Origin: Brevundimonas sp.
GTDB lineage: Bacteria > Pseudomonadota > Alphaproteobacteria > Caulobacterales > Caulobacteraceae
Assembly: GCF_029946145.1 (NCBI RefSeq)
Contig: NZ_JAQSDY010000027.1
Coordinates: 124,001 to 188,000, forward strand
DNA length: 64,000 nt
Reading direction: 5' to 3'
Shown: piece after piece, positions 52,178 through 62,498 of the stretch
How the letters are laid out: each line of letters begins with the position of its first letter
Position numbering within the stretch: the stretch's first letter is position 1
The notes under the pieces: model-generated
Told to the model about the DNA's origin: nothing
Seen by the model: only the letters and a program-made list of their open reading frames with translations
The model's database searches: none
Position numbers and translations under genes: made by a program

Positions 52178-53413
52178 TCAGACCCCCACCTCGCGGCGCT
52201 GTTCGGTGATCCGCCAGTCCTCGGTGGCGTAGACCTCTTCGAACATGGTCTTCACCGAGGGGCGCGACTGGCCCAGCGTGCCGATGGCCTCGGACTCCTT
52301 GCCGGCGGCGCGGACCTGGTCGACGGCCTCAGCCTCGGCGGCGGTCTGTTGCGCGTCGGACCATTCGCCCAAAGCGATCAGGTGCTGTTTCAGGCGCATG
52401 ACCGGGTCGCCCAGCGGCCATTTCTCGTGCTCGTCGGCGGGGCGGTAGCGGCTGGGATCGTCCGAGGTCGAGTGCGGGGCGCCGCGGTAGGTGAACAGCT
52501 CGATCACCGTCGCGCCCTGGTTCGAGCGGGCGCGCTCCTCGGCCCACTGGGTCGCGGCCCAGACGGCGAGGAAGTCGTTACCGTCGACCCGCAGGGCCGG
52601 CAGGCCGTAGCCGATGGCCTTGGAGGCGAAGGTGGTCTCCAGTCCGCCGGCGATGCCCTGGAAGGAGCTGATGGCCCACTGGTTGTTGACGATGTTGAGG
52701 ATCACCGGGGCGCGGTAAACGCTGGCGAAGGTCAGGGCGTTGTGGAAGTCGCCTTCGGCCGTGGCGCCGTCGCCGATCCAGGTGATGGCGATCTTGTCGT
52801 CGCCCTTGTAGGCGCTGGCCATGGCCCAGCCGACGGCCTGGGGCACCTGGGTGCCGAGATTGCCGCTGATGGTGAAGAAGCCGTAGTCCCGGGCCGAATA
52901 CATGATCGGCAGCTGGCGGCCCTTGATCGGGTCCGAGGCGTTGGAATAGATCTGGTTCATCATGGTCGCGAGCGGATAGCCGCGCGCGATCAGCAGGCCC
53001 TGCTGGCGATAGGTGGGGAAGCCCATGTCCTCGCGGGACAGGATCATGCCCTGGGCGACGGCGATGGCCTCTTCGCCCGTGCATTTCATGTAGAAGCTGG
53101 TCTTGCCCTGACGGTGGGCGCGATGCATCCGGTCGTCGAAGGCGCGGGTCAGGATCATGGCCTTGAGGCCGCGCCGGAGGGTGTCGGCGTCCAGCTTCGG
53201 ATTCCACGGGCCGACCGCCTGGCCGTCGTCATCCAGCACCCGGATCAGGCGGAAGGCGTGGTCGCGCATGTCGAACGGCGCGGTCGAGACCTCGGGGCGC
53301 TCCACGACGCCGGCGGGGTCCAGCTTCAGATGGCTGAAATCCGTTGGGTCTCCGGGCCGGCCCGAAGGCTCGGGCACGCGCAAAGACAAGGCCTGGCTGT
53401 TTGGCTTCTTCAT
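52178..53413 (-). CDS. bkdAA: Branched-chain 2-oxoacid dehydrogenase E1 alpha subunit
   Basis: 411 residues. The TPP-binding motif is GDGATAEGDFHNALTFASVY followed by NNQWAIS. FDDRMHRAHRQGKTSFYMKC and GEEAIAVAQGMILSREDMGF are typical. The phosphorylation-loop region YRGAPHSTSDDPSRYRPADE is present as in bacterial BCKDH alpha. First gene of the operon bkdAA-bkdAB-bkdB-unknown-lpdA, divergent from the Lrp regulator. Oxidises the keto acids of Val, Leu and Ile. Confidence 0.95.
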   Translation of the reverse strand: MKKPNSQALSLRVPEPSGRPGDPTDFSHLKLDPAGVVERPEVSTAPFDMRDHAFRLIRVLDDDGQAVGPWNPKLDADTLRRGLKAMILTRAFDDRMHRAHRQGKTSFYMKCTGEEAIAVAQGMILSREDMGFPTYRQQGLLIARGYPLATMMNQIYSNASDPIKGRQLPIMYSARDYGFFTISGNLGTQVPQAVGWAMASAYKGDDKIAITWIGDGATAEGDFHNALTFASVYRAPVILNIVNNQWAISSFQGIAGGLETTFASKAIGYGLPALRVDGNDFLAVWAATQWAEERARSNQGATVIELFTYRGAPHSTSDDPSRYRPADEHEKWPLGDPVMRLKQHLIALGEWSDAQQTAAEAEAVDQVRAAGKESEAIGTLGQSRPSVKTMFEEVYATEDWRITEQRREVGV

Positions 53414-53557
53414 TCCGTCCTGCCGTCCGGTTGATCCGACCGCGTTTCCTGACTGCGATTTAGCACGACGTCACAGGCAAGGCTCGCCTGAATTTGACCT
53501 TGCACTCCGCCAATCAGAGGTATTTTATTGCGCCATAACAAGAACAGGAGAAACGCC
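53414..53557. promoter_or_regulatory. Divergent control region between bkdAA and the Lrp-type regulator
   Basis: 144 bp separate the starts. TTGACC (53494-53499) and an AT-rich TATTTTATT (53521-53529) form a possible promoter toward the regulator, though the spacing (about 21) is long. AGGAG (53546-53550) is the regulator's RBS. The near-palindrome AAGGCTCGCCTGAATTTGAC resembles the loose AT-flanked sites bound by Lrp proteins, probably by the product itself. Confidence 0.45.
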
Positions 53558-54046
53558 TTGGCTGACGATCTGGATCCCGTCGACGCCCGAATTCTGGACA
53601 TCCTGCAGCAGGACGCCGGATTATCCGTGGCCGAGGTGGCGGACCGCGTCGGCCTGTCGGCCTCACCGTGCTGGCGCCGGATCAAGAGACTGGAGGATAC
53701 GGGCTTCATCCGCAAGCGGGTGACCCTGCTGGACGCGACCAAGCTGGGCCTGGATTTCGAGGTCTACGCCATCGTCAAGCTGAGCCTGCCCTCGACCGAC
53801 AACCTCGACATCTTCGAGGCCGCCGTGGCCCAGTGGCCCGAGGTGGTGCAGTGCGCCACCATCACCGGCCGCGAAGACTATGTGCTGCGCATCATCACCT
53901 CGGACATGCACGCCTTCGACCAGTTCCTGCGCCTGAAGCTGCTCAGCCTGGGCATCGTTTCGGATTGCGAGAGCCACATCGTCACCCGCGGCGTGAAGAA
54001 TGTGACCGCCCTGCCCCTTGGCATCGTGACCCCGCACGTCGGATAG
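53558..54046 (+). CDS. bkdR: Lrp/AsnC-family regulator of the bkd operon
   Basis: 162 residues from TTG 53558, with AGGAG seven bases upstream. Helix-turn-helix: LDPVDARILDILQQDAGLSV followed by EVADRVGLSASPCWRRIKRL; RAM ligand domain (about 70-150) includes VVQCATITGREDYVLRI. BkdR activates branched-chain keto-acid oxidation in response to branched-chain amino acids in pseudomonads. The divergent position makes bkd the obvious target. PutA, 11 kb away, has no local regulator, and Lrp proteins regulate putA in other alphaproteobacteria. Confidence 0.9.
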   Translation: MADDLDPVDARILDILQQDAGLSVAEVADRVGLSASPCWRRIKRLEDTGFIRKRVTLLDATKLGLDFEVYAIVKLSLPSTDNLDIFEAAVAQWPEVVQCATITGREDYVLRIITSDMHAFDQFLRLKLLSLGIVSDCESHIVTRGVKNVTALPLGIVTPHVG

Positions 54047-54089
54047 TCAGGTTCGGCGCCCGCGCGCAGGCGGGGTCGGAGGACATGAC

Positions 54090-55040
54090 ATGATCGAAAT
54101 GGTGATCGACGCCCGCCGCAAGGATCTGGGCGGGTTCGAGGTGGGACGCGTCCTGCCGTTCCACGCCCGGCGCATGGTCGGGCCCTTCATCTTCCTGGAC
54201 CAGATGGGCCCGGCCGAGTTCGCCCCGGGGTCCGAGGCGATCAACGTCCGCCCGCATCCGCACATCGGCCTGTCGACCCTGACCTATCTGTTCGAGGGCG
54301 AGATCATGCACCGGGACAACACCGGCGCGACCCAGGCCATCCGCCCCGGCGAGGTCAATTGGATGACGGCCGGCAAGGGCATCGTCCATTCCGAGCGCAC
54401 CGACCCGCTGAAGAAGGCCACGGGCGGGCCGATGCACGGCATGCAGGCCTGGATCGCCCTGCCGGAAGAGGCGGAGGAGACCGATCCGCGGTTCCACCAC
54501 CATGCCGAAGAGGACCAGCCCGCCTATGAGAACGGCGGCCTGTTCGCGCGGCTGGTGGCGGGCGAGGCCTATGGCGCCAAGGCCGCTGTGCCGGTGTCGT
54601 CGCCGCTGTTCTACGTTCACTGGGAACTGGGCGAGGGCGTGCGCACCGCGCCGCCGCCGGGCCGAAGCGCTATCGGGGGCGCGGGCGGCTATTCCGAACG
54701 GGCGCTGTATATCGCCAGGGGCGAGATCGAGGTGGGAGACCGGGTCTTCCACGAAGGCCAGATGGTCGTGCTGGAGCCGACCGCCGAACCGACCATCAAG
54801 GCGCTGAAGCCGTCGACCGTCATGGTGCTGGGCGGCGAGCCGGTCGGGCCGCGCATCATCTGGTGGAATTTCGTCCACTCGAAACAGGAGCGGATCGATC
54901 AGGCCAAGGCCGACTGGAAAGCAGGGCGCATGGCCCTGCCCGCCGAAGACGACGCCGAGTTCATTCCCCTGCCCGACGTGCCCTCGACGCCCGAACCGGC
55001 GCCGGCGACAGTCAAGCCGGAACCGACGCACCCGGTCTGA
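54090..55040 (+). CDS. Pirin family cupin protein
   Basis: 316 residues. Two cupin halves. Metal ligands of pirins are present in the first: His56 and His58 (RPHPHIGLST) and His100, Glu102 (GIVHSER). FHARRMVGPFIFLDQMGPA and PGEVNWMTAGKG are family hallmarks. A Pro/Glu-rich tail (about 285-316) is longer than usual. Some pirins have quercetinase activity or act as redox-sensitive regulators; function here is unknown. 43 bases after the regulator gene. Confidence 0.9.
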   Translation: MIEMVIDARRKDLGGFEVGRVLPFHARRMVGPFIFLDQMGPAEFAPGSEAINVRPHPHIGLSTLTYLFEGEIMHRDNTGATQAIRPGEVNWMTAGKGIVHSERTDPLKKATGGPMHGMQAWIALPEEAEETDPRFHHHAEEDQPAYENGGLFARLVAGEAYGAKAAVPVSSPLFYVHWELGEGVRTAPPPGRSAIGGAGGYSERALYIARGEIEVGDRVFHEGQMVVLEPTAEPTIKALKPSTVMVLGGEPVGPRIIWWNFVHSKQERIDQAKADWKAGRMALPAEDDAEFIPLPDVPSTPEPAPATVKPEPTHPV

Positions 55041-55043
55041 GGG

Positions 55044-56405
55044 CTACAGTCCCGAGCGGGCCGCGACCCAGTCGACGACTGTGCGGATGACGGATGGATC
55101 GAGCGTGGTTTCGATCTGCCCGTATTCGGCCATCAGGCCGGTGCTCGCGGGCTGAAACAGGTGGTTCAGGCCCGGCAGCACGACCACATCGGCGTCCGGC
55201 TTGAGCCGCGAAACCATCGGCGCGTTCTGGTCGGCCGGCACCTGCAGGTCCTTGCCGCCGTAGACGGCCAGCATCGGGACGTGAATCGCCCGGATGGACT
55301 CCGCCGGATCGTGAGCGACCATGCCTCGATACCAGTCACTCGACATCACCGCCGCGGTCTGGGCGGCCTCCGGGGGCGTTCGGCCATTCGCCACAAGCAG
55401 CGCCTGGATCTCTCGCCGGACGGCTCCGGCGTCGTCCGCGTTGGCGGCGACGGCGGCGACCGCGCGGCGTTGGAGGGCGTTGGTCCGTTCGACCTCTTCG
55501 GCGGGCATGCCGGCCGCCACGGCGATGCGCCGCTGCTGCTCCTGGATGATTTCGCCGCCGGAAACCGCCGGTCCTGCGAGCATGACCAGCCAGGCCGCGC
55601 GGGCGCCGTCCTGCATCGCCAGGGGCGCGAACGTGCCGCCCTCGCTGTGGCCGATCAGGCCGATCCGCGACGGGTCGATGTACGGCCGGGCGGCCAGCCA
55701 GTCGAAGGCGGCCTTCACGTCTGATGCGAAATCGCGCTGGGTCGCGGCGCCGTAGTTTCCGGTCGAGCCGGCGACGCCCCGATCGTCATAGCGCAGCACC
55801 GCCACGCCGCGACGGGTCAGGACGTCCGCCCAGATGGCGAAGGCCTTGTGCCCCTCGATGGTCTCATCGCGGTCCTGCGGCCCCGTGCCCGAGATCAGGA
55901 CGGCGGCGGGGAAGGGTCCCGCCCCCTCGGGCAGGGTCAATGTGCCCGCCAGCCGCACGCCCGGCGCGGCGGCGTTGTCGATGGCCGCCGCCTCGCTGCG
56001 GTAGGGGAAGGGCGGCGCGGGCGTCTGGGGACGGGAAGCGAGGGTCGCCGTCGTCGCCGTGCGGGTCAGGACGAGCGGCAGGGTCACGCCGCCCTGTGAC
56101 AGGACGCCAGTCAGGGTCTGGCCGTCTTCGGACCGCGTTCCCTCGAACTGGCCGCGAATGACGGGAACGACGAAGCGGACGACGCCGCCCTCGATCACCG
56201 GGCGGTCGACCGCGATATTCCGGGCGCCCTGGTCGGGGCTGTCCATGACGGCGTTTCCGACCGCATCGACGCGAAAAACGATGCGGATTGATTGGCCGCC
56301 GACGCTGATCCGCCCCTCCCACACTCCGCCAAGATCGGCGGGCGCGGAGACCTGAAGGGGCGCCACGGCCATGACGGCGACGGCGAAGGAGGTGAGGATT
56401 GTCAT
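55044..56405 (-). CDS. Secreted alpha/beta hydrolase with N-terminal beta domain
   Basis: 453 residues. Signal peptide (MTILTSFAVAVMAVAPLQVS). An N-terminal beta-rich domain (about 25-115: LGGVWEGRISVGGQSIRIVF and later SEDGQTLTGVL) precedes the hydrolase: Ser in GHSEGG (about 262), Asp in VYGGKDLQVPADQN and His in GLNHLFQPA. ISGTGPQDRDETIEGHKAFA is typical of the serine aminopeptidase/esterase S33 relatives with this N-domain. Periplasmic esterase is inferred; substrate unknown. Confidence 0.85.
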   Translation of the reverse strand: MTILTSFAVAVMAVAPLQVSAPADLGGVWEGRISVGGQSIRIVFRVDAVGNAVMDSPDQGARNIAVDRPVIEGGVVRFVVPVIRGQFEGTRSEDGQTLTGVLSQGGVTLPLVLTRTATTATLASRPQTPAPPFPYRSEAAAIDNAAAPGVRLAGTLTLPEGAGPFPAAVLISGTGPQDRDETIEGHKAFAIWADVLTRRGVAVLRYDDRGVAGSTGNYGAATQRDFASDVKAAFDWLAARPYIDPSRIGLIGHSEGGTFAPLAMQDGARAAWLVMLAGPAVSGGEIIQEQQRRIAVAAGMPAEEVERTNALQRRAVAAVAANADDAGAVRREIQALLVANGRTPPEAAQTAAVMSSDWYRGMVAHDPAESIRAIHVPMLAVYGGKDLQVPADQNAPMVSRLKPDADVVVLPGLNHLFQPASTGLMAEYGQIETTLDPSVIRTVVDWVAARSGL

Positions 56406-56504
56406 ATCGGCCCCCGGGTGCGTCCGCCGACTCTAGGCGGCCGGAGCGGGCCCGCCAAGCGGGCGGGTCTTGAATCGCAACGTACGGACCCGATCTAGCG
56501 CTGC

Positions 56505-57491
56505 ATGACCGCATTCTCCGTTCTCGACCTTTCGCCCATCGTCGAAGGCGGTGACGCCCGACGCGCCCTGCTGGAGACCACTGCCTTCGCCCGGGCCGCC
56601 GACCGGCTGGGGTTCAGGCGCTTCTGGGTGGCCGAGCATCACAACATGCCGGGCATCGCCAGCGCCGCGACCGCCGTGGTGATCGGCCAGATCGCCGGGG
56701 CGACCGAGCGTATCCGGGTCGGCTCGGGCGGGGTCATGCTGCCCAACCACGCGCCGCTGGTGATCGCCGAACAGTTCGGCACGCTGGAGGCGCTGTATCC
56801 GGGCCGTATCGACCTGGGCCTCGGACGCGCGCCGGGCACGGACGGCGAGACGGCCCGGGCGCTGCGCCGCTATTTCGAGGCCGCCGACCAGTTCCCGCGC
56901 GACGTGATGGAGCTTCAGGCCTTCCTCAGCGATCCCGTCGAGGGCCAGCGCGTCACGGCCTGGCCCGGGGCGGGCGCGAAGGTGCCGATCTGGCTGTTGG
57001 GCTCCAGCCTGTTCAGCGCCGAACTGGCCGCGCATCTGGGCCTGCCCTTCGCCTTCGCCAGCCATTTCGCGCCCGAACTGCTGATGCAGGCGCTGCAGAC
57101 CTATCGCGCCGGCTTCCGGCCGTCGACGGCGCTGGACCAGCCCTATGCGATGGCGGCGATCAATGTCTTCGCCGCGGAGGACGACGCGGCGGCGGAGCGG
57201 CTGTCAACCTCGATGCAGCAGGCCTTCGCCGCCGTGGTGAGCGGCAAGCCGGGCCGGGTGAAGCCTCCGGTGGACGACATCACCCGCGTGCTGGACGCGC
57301 GTCAGATCGCGGCGGTGCAGAGCCGGCTGACCTATGCGGCCATCGGCGGCCGCGAGACGGTGCGCGACAAGCTGGCCACCTTCGTGGCCCGGACCGGCGT
57401 GGACGAGGTCATGGTCACGGGCATGGTGTTCGATATCGACGATCGCGTTCGCAGCCTTGAAATCACGGCCGAGGCGGTGGCGGGGCTCTAG
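56505..57491 (+). CDS. LLM-class (luciferase-like) flavin-dependent oxidoreductase
   Basis: 328 residues. TIM-barrel bacterial-luciferase family: [40 protein letters not shown] and [16 protein letters not shown] are typical of the MsnO8/YhbW subgroup, and [17 protein letters not shown] ends it. It would use FMNH2 or F420-like cofactor with an unknown substrate. The stop overlaps the convergent hydrolase stop by four bases. Starts 99 bp from the divergent secreted hydrolase. Confidence 0.9.
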   Translation: MTAFSVLDLSPIVEGGDARRALLETTAFARAADRLGFRRFWVAEHHNMPGIASAATAVVIGQIAGATERIRVGSGGVMLPNHAPLVIAEQFGTLEALYPGRIDLGLGRAPGTDGETARALRRYFEAADQFPRDVMELQAFLSDPVEGQRVTAWPGAGAKVPIWLLGSSLFSAELAAHLGLPFAFASHFAPELLMQALQTYRAGFRPSTALDQPYAMAAINVFAAEDDAAAERLSTSMQQAFAAVVSGKPGRVKPPVDDITRVLDARQIAAVQSRLTYAAIGGRETVRDKLATFVARTGVDEVMVTGMVFDIDDRVRSLEITAEAVAGL

Positions 57492-58456
57492 GCGACGTCG
57501 GGCGTCCGCAGAAACTCCAGCAGCAGCCGGTTCACTTCGGCAGCTCGCTCCTGCTGGATCCAGTGGCCTGCGCCGGGAACCACGACCTGCATCCGCAGGT
57601 CCGGCGCCCAGTCCTTCAGCCCCGCTTCGTGCTGGCCCGAGTAGTTCCGCACCGGATCGCGCTCGCCGACCACGAAGGCCGCGGGCACGGTGATGCGGGC
57701 GTCCTGCAGATGGGCCGTCAGCGACCAGTTGCGGTCGAGGTTGCGGTACCAGTCGAGCGGCCCCCTGAAGCCGCCCGCCGAGAAGGCGTCGACATACTCC
57801 GAAAAATGATCCGTACTCATCCACGGCGGCAGGGTCGCGTCGTCGGAGACGGTCGAGATGAAGCTCTGGCCCTCGGGGATGAAGCCGGTCGACTGGCGGC
57901 CGTCCGGGGTGGCGCCATCATAGGCGAAGAACATCTTGCGCAGGGCCGTGGCCGGGTCGGCGTCGAAGATCGCGTGGGCGTCGTCGGCCTGGAAGCGGCT
58001 GATGTAGAGGTCGCCAAGCCCGATACGTTTCGAGATCGCCGCCATGGCCGCCGTCGGCGGGCCCCTGGGCCGGCGCGGCTGGAAGGGCACCGACAGGCCG
58101 AAGACGGCGCGGAACATGTCGGGTCGGGTCAGGGCGCAGTGCCAGGCCACCGGCGCGCCCCAGTCGTGGCCGACGACGACGCATTGCGTCTCGCCCAGCG
58201 CCCGGACCAGATCGACCATGTCGCCGACGAGGTGGAGGATGGAATAGTCCGGAGCGGCGTCAGGCTTGTCGGTTCCGCCGTAGCCGCGCATGTCGGGGGC
58301 TACGGCGTGATAGCCGGCATCGGCCAGCGCGGCGACCTGCGCCCGCCAGCTGATCCCGAGTTCGGGAAAGCCGTGGATGAGCAGGACCAAGGGGCCGGTT
58401 CCGGCCTCGAGGATTTGCTGGTTCAGACCGTCTGTCTGGATTACGCGCGTCTGCAT
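57488..58456 (-). CDS. Epoxide-hydrolase-like alpha/beta hydrolase
   Basis: 322 residues. Oxyanion motif HGFPE (29-33), nucleophile Asp98 in [13 protein letters not shown], lid with SYxT-type tyrosines, general-base His298 in GAGHWIQQE, and the final helix [12 protein letters not shown]. Asp as nucleophile and the DWG context indicate soluble epoxide hydrolase or haloalkane dehalogenase relatives; epoxide hydrolase is the best call. Cytoplasmic. A palindromic repeat lies between its start and the engB stop. Confidence 0.88.
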   Translation of the reverse strand: MQTRVIQTDGLNQQILEAGTGPLVLLIHGFPELGISWRAQVAALADAGYHAVAPDMRGYGGTDKPDAAPDYSILHLVGDMVDLVRALGETQCVVVGHDWGAPVAWHCALTRPDMFRAVFGLSVPFQPRRPRGPPTAAMAAISKRIGLGDLYISRFQADDAHAIFDADPATALRKMFFAYDGATPDGRQSTGFIPEGQSFISTVSDDATLPPWMSTDHFSEYVDAFSAGGFRGPLDWYRNLDRNWSLTAHLQDARITVPAAFVVGERDPVRNYSGQHEAGLKDWAPDLRMQVVVPGAGHWIQQERAAEVNRLLLEFLRTPDVA

Positions 58457-58468
58457 CCGGCCCTCATC

Positions 58469-58602
58469 CGTTCATCCCGGCGAAAGCCGGGACCCAGTCC
58501 TTTGGGTGATGAACTCTTGCCGATGAGACACGGCCAGATCGTCCGGAAACGCAAGCGCCAGGCTGGGCAGAACCGGGTCCCGGCTTTCGCCGGGATGAGC
58601 GG
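58469..58602. repeat. Inverted-repeat element of the TCATCCCGG family, copy 2
   Basis: The left arm (58469-58497), beginning CGTTCATCCCGGCGAAAGCC, is matched by the reverse-complementary right arm (58574-58602), ending TTTCGCCGGGATGAGCG, with two or three mismatches. Each arm is itself palindromic around CCGGCGAAAGCCGG. About 76 bp of unrelated sequence sits between. It lies between two minus-strand genes. The arms match the ends of the element at 32349-32468. Confidence 0.85.
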
Positions 58603-58612
58603 ATGAGGCGGA

Positions 58613-59254
58613 TTACAGCGTCACACCCGTCGTGCGCATGATCTCGGCGCGGAGCTCAGGCATGCCGGAGCCTTTCTCGGCCGAGGTGACGATCACGGCG
58701 GGATAGGCGGCGCCGCGCTTGGACACGCCCTTCAGCGTCTCGGCCTGGACCTTTTCGGCCTCGCCCTTCTTGAGCTTGTCGGCCTTGGTCAGGATGATCT
58801 GGTAGCTGACGGCGGCCAGATCGAGGGCGTCCAGGGCCTCGTCGTCGACCTTCTTGAGGCCGTGGCGGGCGTCGATCAGCAGATAGACCCGCTTCAGCGT
58901 GACCCGCCCCCGCAGATAGTCGCGGCCCAGGTCCTGGAATTTCCTCACCGTCGATTTGGACGCCTTGGCCCAGCCGTAGCCGGGCAGGTCGACCAGCCGC
59001 AGCTTGCCGTCGAGGTCGAAGAAATTGACCTCGCGCGTGCGGCCCGGCTCGTTCGAGGCCCGGGCCAGCTTGTGCATGCCGACCAGGCCATTGATCAGGC
59101 TGGACTTTCCGACGTTGGAACGGCCGGCGAAGGCGATCTCGGGCAGGTCGGGATCGGGCAGTTGCTCGATCTTGGCGCACCCCATGACGAAGGTCGCGGG
59201 CCGCGCGAACAGGATGCGCCCCTGCTCCAGTTCCTCGGGGGTGAAGTCGTCCAA
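58613..59254 (-). CDS. engB: Ribosome biogenesis GTP-binding protein YihA/YsxC
   Basis: 213 residues. P-loop [16 protein letters not shown]2/switch region [19 protein letters not shown]3 [12 protein letters not shown] and G4 [11 protein letters not shown] identify the EngB family, GTPases needed for 50S assembly. Starts three bases after the yidC stop, in the order rpmH-rnpA-yidC-engB that is common in alphaproteobacteria. Confidence 0.95.
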   Translation of the reverse strand: MDDFTPEELEQGRILFARPATFVMGCAKIEQLPDPDLPEIAFAGRSNVGKSSLINGLVGMHKLARASNEPGRTREVNFFDLDGKLRLVDLPGYGWAKASKSTVRKFQDLGRDYLRGRVTLKRVYLLIDARHGLKKVDDEALDALDLAAVSYQIILTKADKLKKGEAEKVQAETLKGVSKRGAAYPAVIVTSAEKGSGMPELRAEIMRTTGVTL

Positions 59255-59257
59255 CCC

Positions 59258-61048
59258 CTAGGCCTTCCTGAATCGCAGAAGGAAGGTGTCGATCGGGTTC
59301 TCGGCCTTCAGGCGGTGCATGATCACATACTGCTGGATGATGGTCAGGATGTTGGACCACGCCCAGTAGATCAGCAGGCCGGCCGGGAAGGTGGCCATGA
59401 TGAAGGTGAAGATGATCGGCATGAACTGGAAGATGCGGCGCTGCATCGGATCCGGCGCCGGCGGGCTCATCGCCATCTGCAGCCACATGGTCAGGCCGTA
59501 GAAGATGGCCAGGATGCTGAGCGCGAATGCGCCGGTCAGGTAGCCGCCGATCAGCGGGGCCGACGAAGGATCCCAGGGGATCAGGCCGTACAGGTTCCAC
59601 AGGGTCGAGGGATCAGCCGCCGACAGGTCGCGGATCCAGCCGAAGAACGGCGCGTGCCGCATCTCGATGGTCACGAACAACATCTTGTAGACCGCGTAGA
59701 AGACCGGAATCTGCAGCAGCAAGGGCAGACAGCCCGCCAGCGGATTGATCTTCTCCCTCTGATACAGCGCCATCAGCTCCTTCTGCTGAGCGGCGGGATC
59801 GTCGGGGTGCTTCTTCTTCAGCTCCTCCATCTTGGGCTGGAGGGTCCGCATCTTGGACATGCTCTCGTAGCTCTTGTTGGCCAGCGGGAACATGATCAGG
59901 CGGACGGTCAGGGTCAGGCCCAGGATTGCCAGGCCGAAGTTTCCGAAAATGCCGTAGAAGAACTCGATCAGCATGAAGATCGGGCGCGTCAGGAAGAACA
60001 GGAAGCCCCAGTCGATCGCGTAGACGAAGCGCGGGAGGTTCAGATCCTTCTCATAGGCGGACAGGATCTCGTTGCGCTTGGCGCCGGCGAACAGGCGCTG
60101 GGTCTCGGTGATCTGGCGCCCCGGCGCGACGGTGCGTGACTCGCCCAGCATGGTGGCCGAATGGATGTCGGCGTGCGCGGCGTCGGTGACGCGGAAGGCG
60201 GCCTGGATGCGCTCGTTCTGCTGCGGAATCAGGGCGGCCAGCCAGTATTTGTCGGTGATGCCCATCCAGCCGCCGGTGGAGGTGTGCTCCTGCACCGGCT
60301 TCTTGGCCCAGGCTTTGTATTTCAGCTGCTGGGTGGTGTATTTTCCGTCCGCGCCGAACGTGCCGATGCCGCCTTCATGCAGGATCTGGGTCTTGCCCAG
60401 ACTGTCCGGAACGCCTTGCCGCTCGACCCGGCCCCAGGGCGCGATAGTGATCGGCTGGGCGCTGAAGTTGGCGACGGTGTCGGTGATCGTGAACAGATAC
60501 TGGTCGTCGATGGCAATACGGCGCGTGAAGCGCAGGCCGGCGCCGTTGTCCCAGGTCAGGGTGACCGGCGTGGCCGGCGTCAGGGTCGCGCCTTCGGTCA
60601 GCCGCCAGGGCGTCTGCGGGCCGGGCACGCCGCCGGGCACGTTCGGGCCGTTCCAGCCGAACTGGGCCTGGTAGGCGTGACGCATGCCCTCGGGCCGGAA
60701 CAGTTCGACGGCGGGCGAGCCCTCCTCGATCGTCTCCTGGTATCGGGTCAGGAACAGGTCGTCGATCCGCGCGCCGCGCAGCGACAGCGAGCCGGTGACC
60801 GTGCCGGTCTGGATCGGCACCCGGGCCCCGCCCCGTCCCAGGGCGACCGTACGGTCGTCGGTAAAGACGACGGCGCCGGGCGACGGCGCGGCGGTCGGCG
60901 CGGCGGTCGTCTGCTCGGCGGCGGCCTGTTGCGCGGCCTTCCGGCGCTCGGCCTGCGGCTGCATGACGAAGTAGCTGTAGGCCATCAGCATGATGGCCGC
61001 GATCACGACGAAGATGATCGTGTTTCGGCTGTTGTCTTGAGGAGGCAT
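59258..61048 (-). CDS. yidC: Membrane protein insertase YidC
   Basis: 596 residues. TM1 at about 7-25 ([20 protein letters not shown]), a large periplasmic beta domain (about 60-350: [20 protein letters not shown]), then the five-helix insertase core (about 365-585) with [20 protein letters not shown] and [19 protein letters not shown], and [20 protein letters not shown]. It inserts membrane proteins alone or with SecYEG. Five bases after rnpA. Confidence 0.97.
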   Translation of the reverse strand: MPPQDNSRNTIIFVVIAAIMLMAYSYFVMQPQAERRKAAQQAAAEQTTAAPTAAPSPGAVVFTDDRTVALGRGGARVPIQTGTVTGSLSLRGARIDDLFLTRYQETIEEGSPAVELFRPEGMRHAYQAQFGWNGPNVPGGVPGPQTPWRLTEGATLTPATPVTLTWDNGAGLRFTRRIAIDDQYLFTITDTVANFSAQPITIAPWGRVERQGVPDSLGKTQILHEGGIGTFGADGKYTTQQLKYKAWAKKPVQEHTSTGGWMGITDKYWLAALIPQQNERIQAAFRVTDAAHADIHSATMLGESRTVAPGRQITETQRLFAGAKRNEILSAYEKDLNLPRFVYAIDWGFLFFLTRPIFMLIEFFYGIFGNFGLAILGLTLTVRLIMFPLANKSYESMSKMRTLQPKMEELKKKHPDDPAAQQKELMALYQREKINPLAGCLPLLLQIPVFYAVYKMLFVTIEMRHAPFFGWIRDLSAADPSTLWNLYGLIPWDPSSAPLIGGYLTGAFALSILAIFYGLTMWLQMAMSPPAPDPMQRRIFQFMPIIFTFIMATFPAGLLIYWAWSNILTIIQQYVIMHRLKAENPIDTFLLRFRKA

Positions 61049-61053
61049 GGAGA

Positions 61054-61455
61054 TCAGGAATCCTGGCCGGCGGTTGCGGGCGTCGTGGGCGCGGTCTTGG
61101 GCGCCGGCCGCGGGGTCGCGAGCCTTGTAAGCGCCGATTTCACATCGTCAAGCAAACGGTCCCAAGGACGGTCCGCCGTGCCCGCGCGGGCGATGAAGAC
61201 ATAGTCGCTGCCGGGGACCGCCAACAGGGGCGCCATGGCCCGGGCGGCTTCCCTGAGGCGGCGCTTGGCGCGGTTGCGGATGACAGCGTTGCCGACCTTG
61301 CGCGTAGCGGTGAAGCCCAGCCGCACAAGCGGCTGGTCGTCGCGGCGATCCAGCCGCTGAACCACCACGGCGCCACGGGCCTCTGAAACGCCCTTCGCGG
61401 CCGCCAGAAACTGGGGCCGCGAAGTCATGCGTTCGATTTTCAAGAGTTCGGCCAT
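61054..61455 (-). CDS. rnpA: Ribonuclease P protein component
   Basis: 133 residues from ATG 61455; a GTG four codons upstream is in frame. The RNase P signature is [20 protein letters not shown], followed by [10 protein letters not shown]. The Pro/Thr-rich C-terminal tail (about 115-133) is a lineage-specific extension. It cleaves tRNA 5' leaders with the RNA subunit. Lies 26 bases after rpmH and 5 before yidC. Confidence 0.95.
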   Translation of the reverse strand: MAELLKIERMTSRPQFLAAAKGVSEARGAVVVQRLDRRDDQPLVRLGFTATRKVGNAVIRNRAKRRLREAARAMAPLLAVPGSDYVFIARAGTADRPWDRLLDDVKSALTRLATPRPAPKTAPTTPATAGQDS

Positions 61456-61481
61456 GCGCCCGAGCACAGGCGCCGGACGAC

Positions 61482-61616
61482 TTAGGCCGTCAGGCGCTTG
61501 CGGCCCTTGGCGCGACGCCGCGCAACGATCTTCTGGCCGTTCTTGGTGGCCATCCGGGAACGGAAGCCGTGTCGGCGCTTGCGCACGAGTCGCGACGGCT
61601 GATAGGTCCGCTTCAC
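61482..61616 (-). CDS. rpmH: 50S ribosomal protein L34
   Basis: 44 residues from GTG 61616, ending in TAA at 61482. The protein [20 protein letters not shown] continues into [20 protein letters not shown], a textbook L34. GTG start is read from the sequence. It heads the rpmH-rnpA-yidC-engB group. No DnaA-box cluster was noticed in the 120 bp upstream, so this is not an obvious replication origin. Confidence 0.97.
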   Translation of the reverse strand: MKRTYQPSRLVRKRRHGFRSRMATKNGQKIVARRRAKGRKRLTA

Positions 61617-61735
61617 GTTCGGCTCCTGGGACTGAATACAGAGGGGCGACGGAAAGACGTCCGTCGCGGGAAGGGCGGGCGTATAAGCGGCAGGGCCTGA
61701 ACTGTCAACGCCAACAGCCCCTCGGCGGAGAGAGA

Positions 61736-62458
61736 ATGAACCGGTTCAAACGCTTTGCGCCTCTGATCCTGCTGGCCGGCGTCATCGCCCTGATCTTCGC
61801 CATGGGCTGGAACCGCTATCTGTCCCTGGACACCCTGCGCGACCACGGCCAGACCTTTCGCGACTTCACCGCCGGGAATTATATCGTCAGCCTGCTGATC
61901 CTGATGGCCGTGTTCGCCGTCCTGACCGCCAGCGTCGTGCCCGGCGTCTTCTTCGTCACCATCACCGCCGGCTATCTGTTCGGCCCCTGGGTCGGAGGCG
62001 TGGCGACCTCGATCGCGGCTACCGCCGGCGCCCTGATCGTCTATGCCGTAGCCCGGACGGCGCTGGGCGAGGCCCTGCGCCGCAAGGCCGCCCGTGACCT
62101 GGGTCTGATGAAGAAAATCTGCGACGCCATCGACCGGGACACCTTCTGGTATGTGCTGGCCTCGCGCCTGGCCGTGGTGGTGCCGTTCCACATGATCAAT
62201 GTCGCGGCGGGGATCATGGCTGTGCGGCTGACGCCCTATACAGTGGCGACCGTCATCGGCCTGCTGCCCGCCCACATCATCTATTGCTGGATCGGAGCGC
62301 GGCTCAACACACTGCTCATGACCAACCCGAATCCGGACTTCCAGGCCCTGTTCGGCCAGTTCTGGGCCCCGATGGCGGGTGTCTTCGTACTGGCGGTCGT
62401 GCTGCCGTTCGGGTTGAAAGCCCTGCAGAAGGCCCTGGGCTCGAGGGTTTCGATGTGA
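61736..62458 (+). CDS. TVP38/TMEM64-family (VTT domain) membrane protein
   Basis: 240 residues, about six helices. GGAGAGAGA precedes the ATG. The VTT/SNARE-associated domain is seen in [20 protein letters not shown] followed by [20 protein letters not shown] and [20 protein letters not shown]. DedA/TVP38 relatives help recycle lipid carriers or keep membrane potential. The exact role is unknown. Divergent from rpmH, 119 bp apart; 40 bp before the histidine kinase gene. Confidence 0.88.
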   Translation: MNRFKRFAPLILLAGVIALIFAMGWNRYLSLDTLRDHGQTFRDFTAGNYIVSLLILMAVFAVLTASVVPGVFFVTITAGYLFGPWVGGVATSIAATAGALIVYAVARTALGEALRRKAARDLGLMKKICDAIDRDTFWYVLASRLAVVVPFHMINVAAGIMAVRLTPYTVATVIGLLPAHIIYCWIGARLNTLLMTNPNPDFQALFGQFWAPMAGVFVLAVVLPFGLKALQKALGSRVSM

Positions 62459-62498
62459 ACGGCGCAGCTTTTGGCCCGAGCTTTGCGTTAAGCGGCGC

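Noticed and set aside
61482..61736. Replication origin near rpmH
   Set aside because: No dnaA gene or visible DnaA-box cluster; rpmH-rnpA-yidC alone does not mark the origin in this class.
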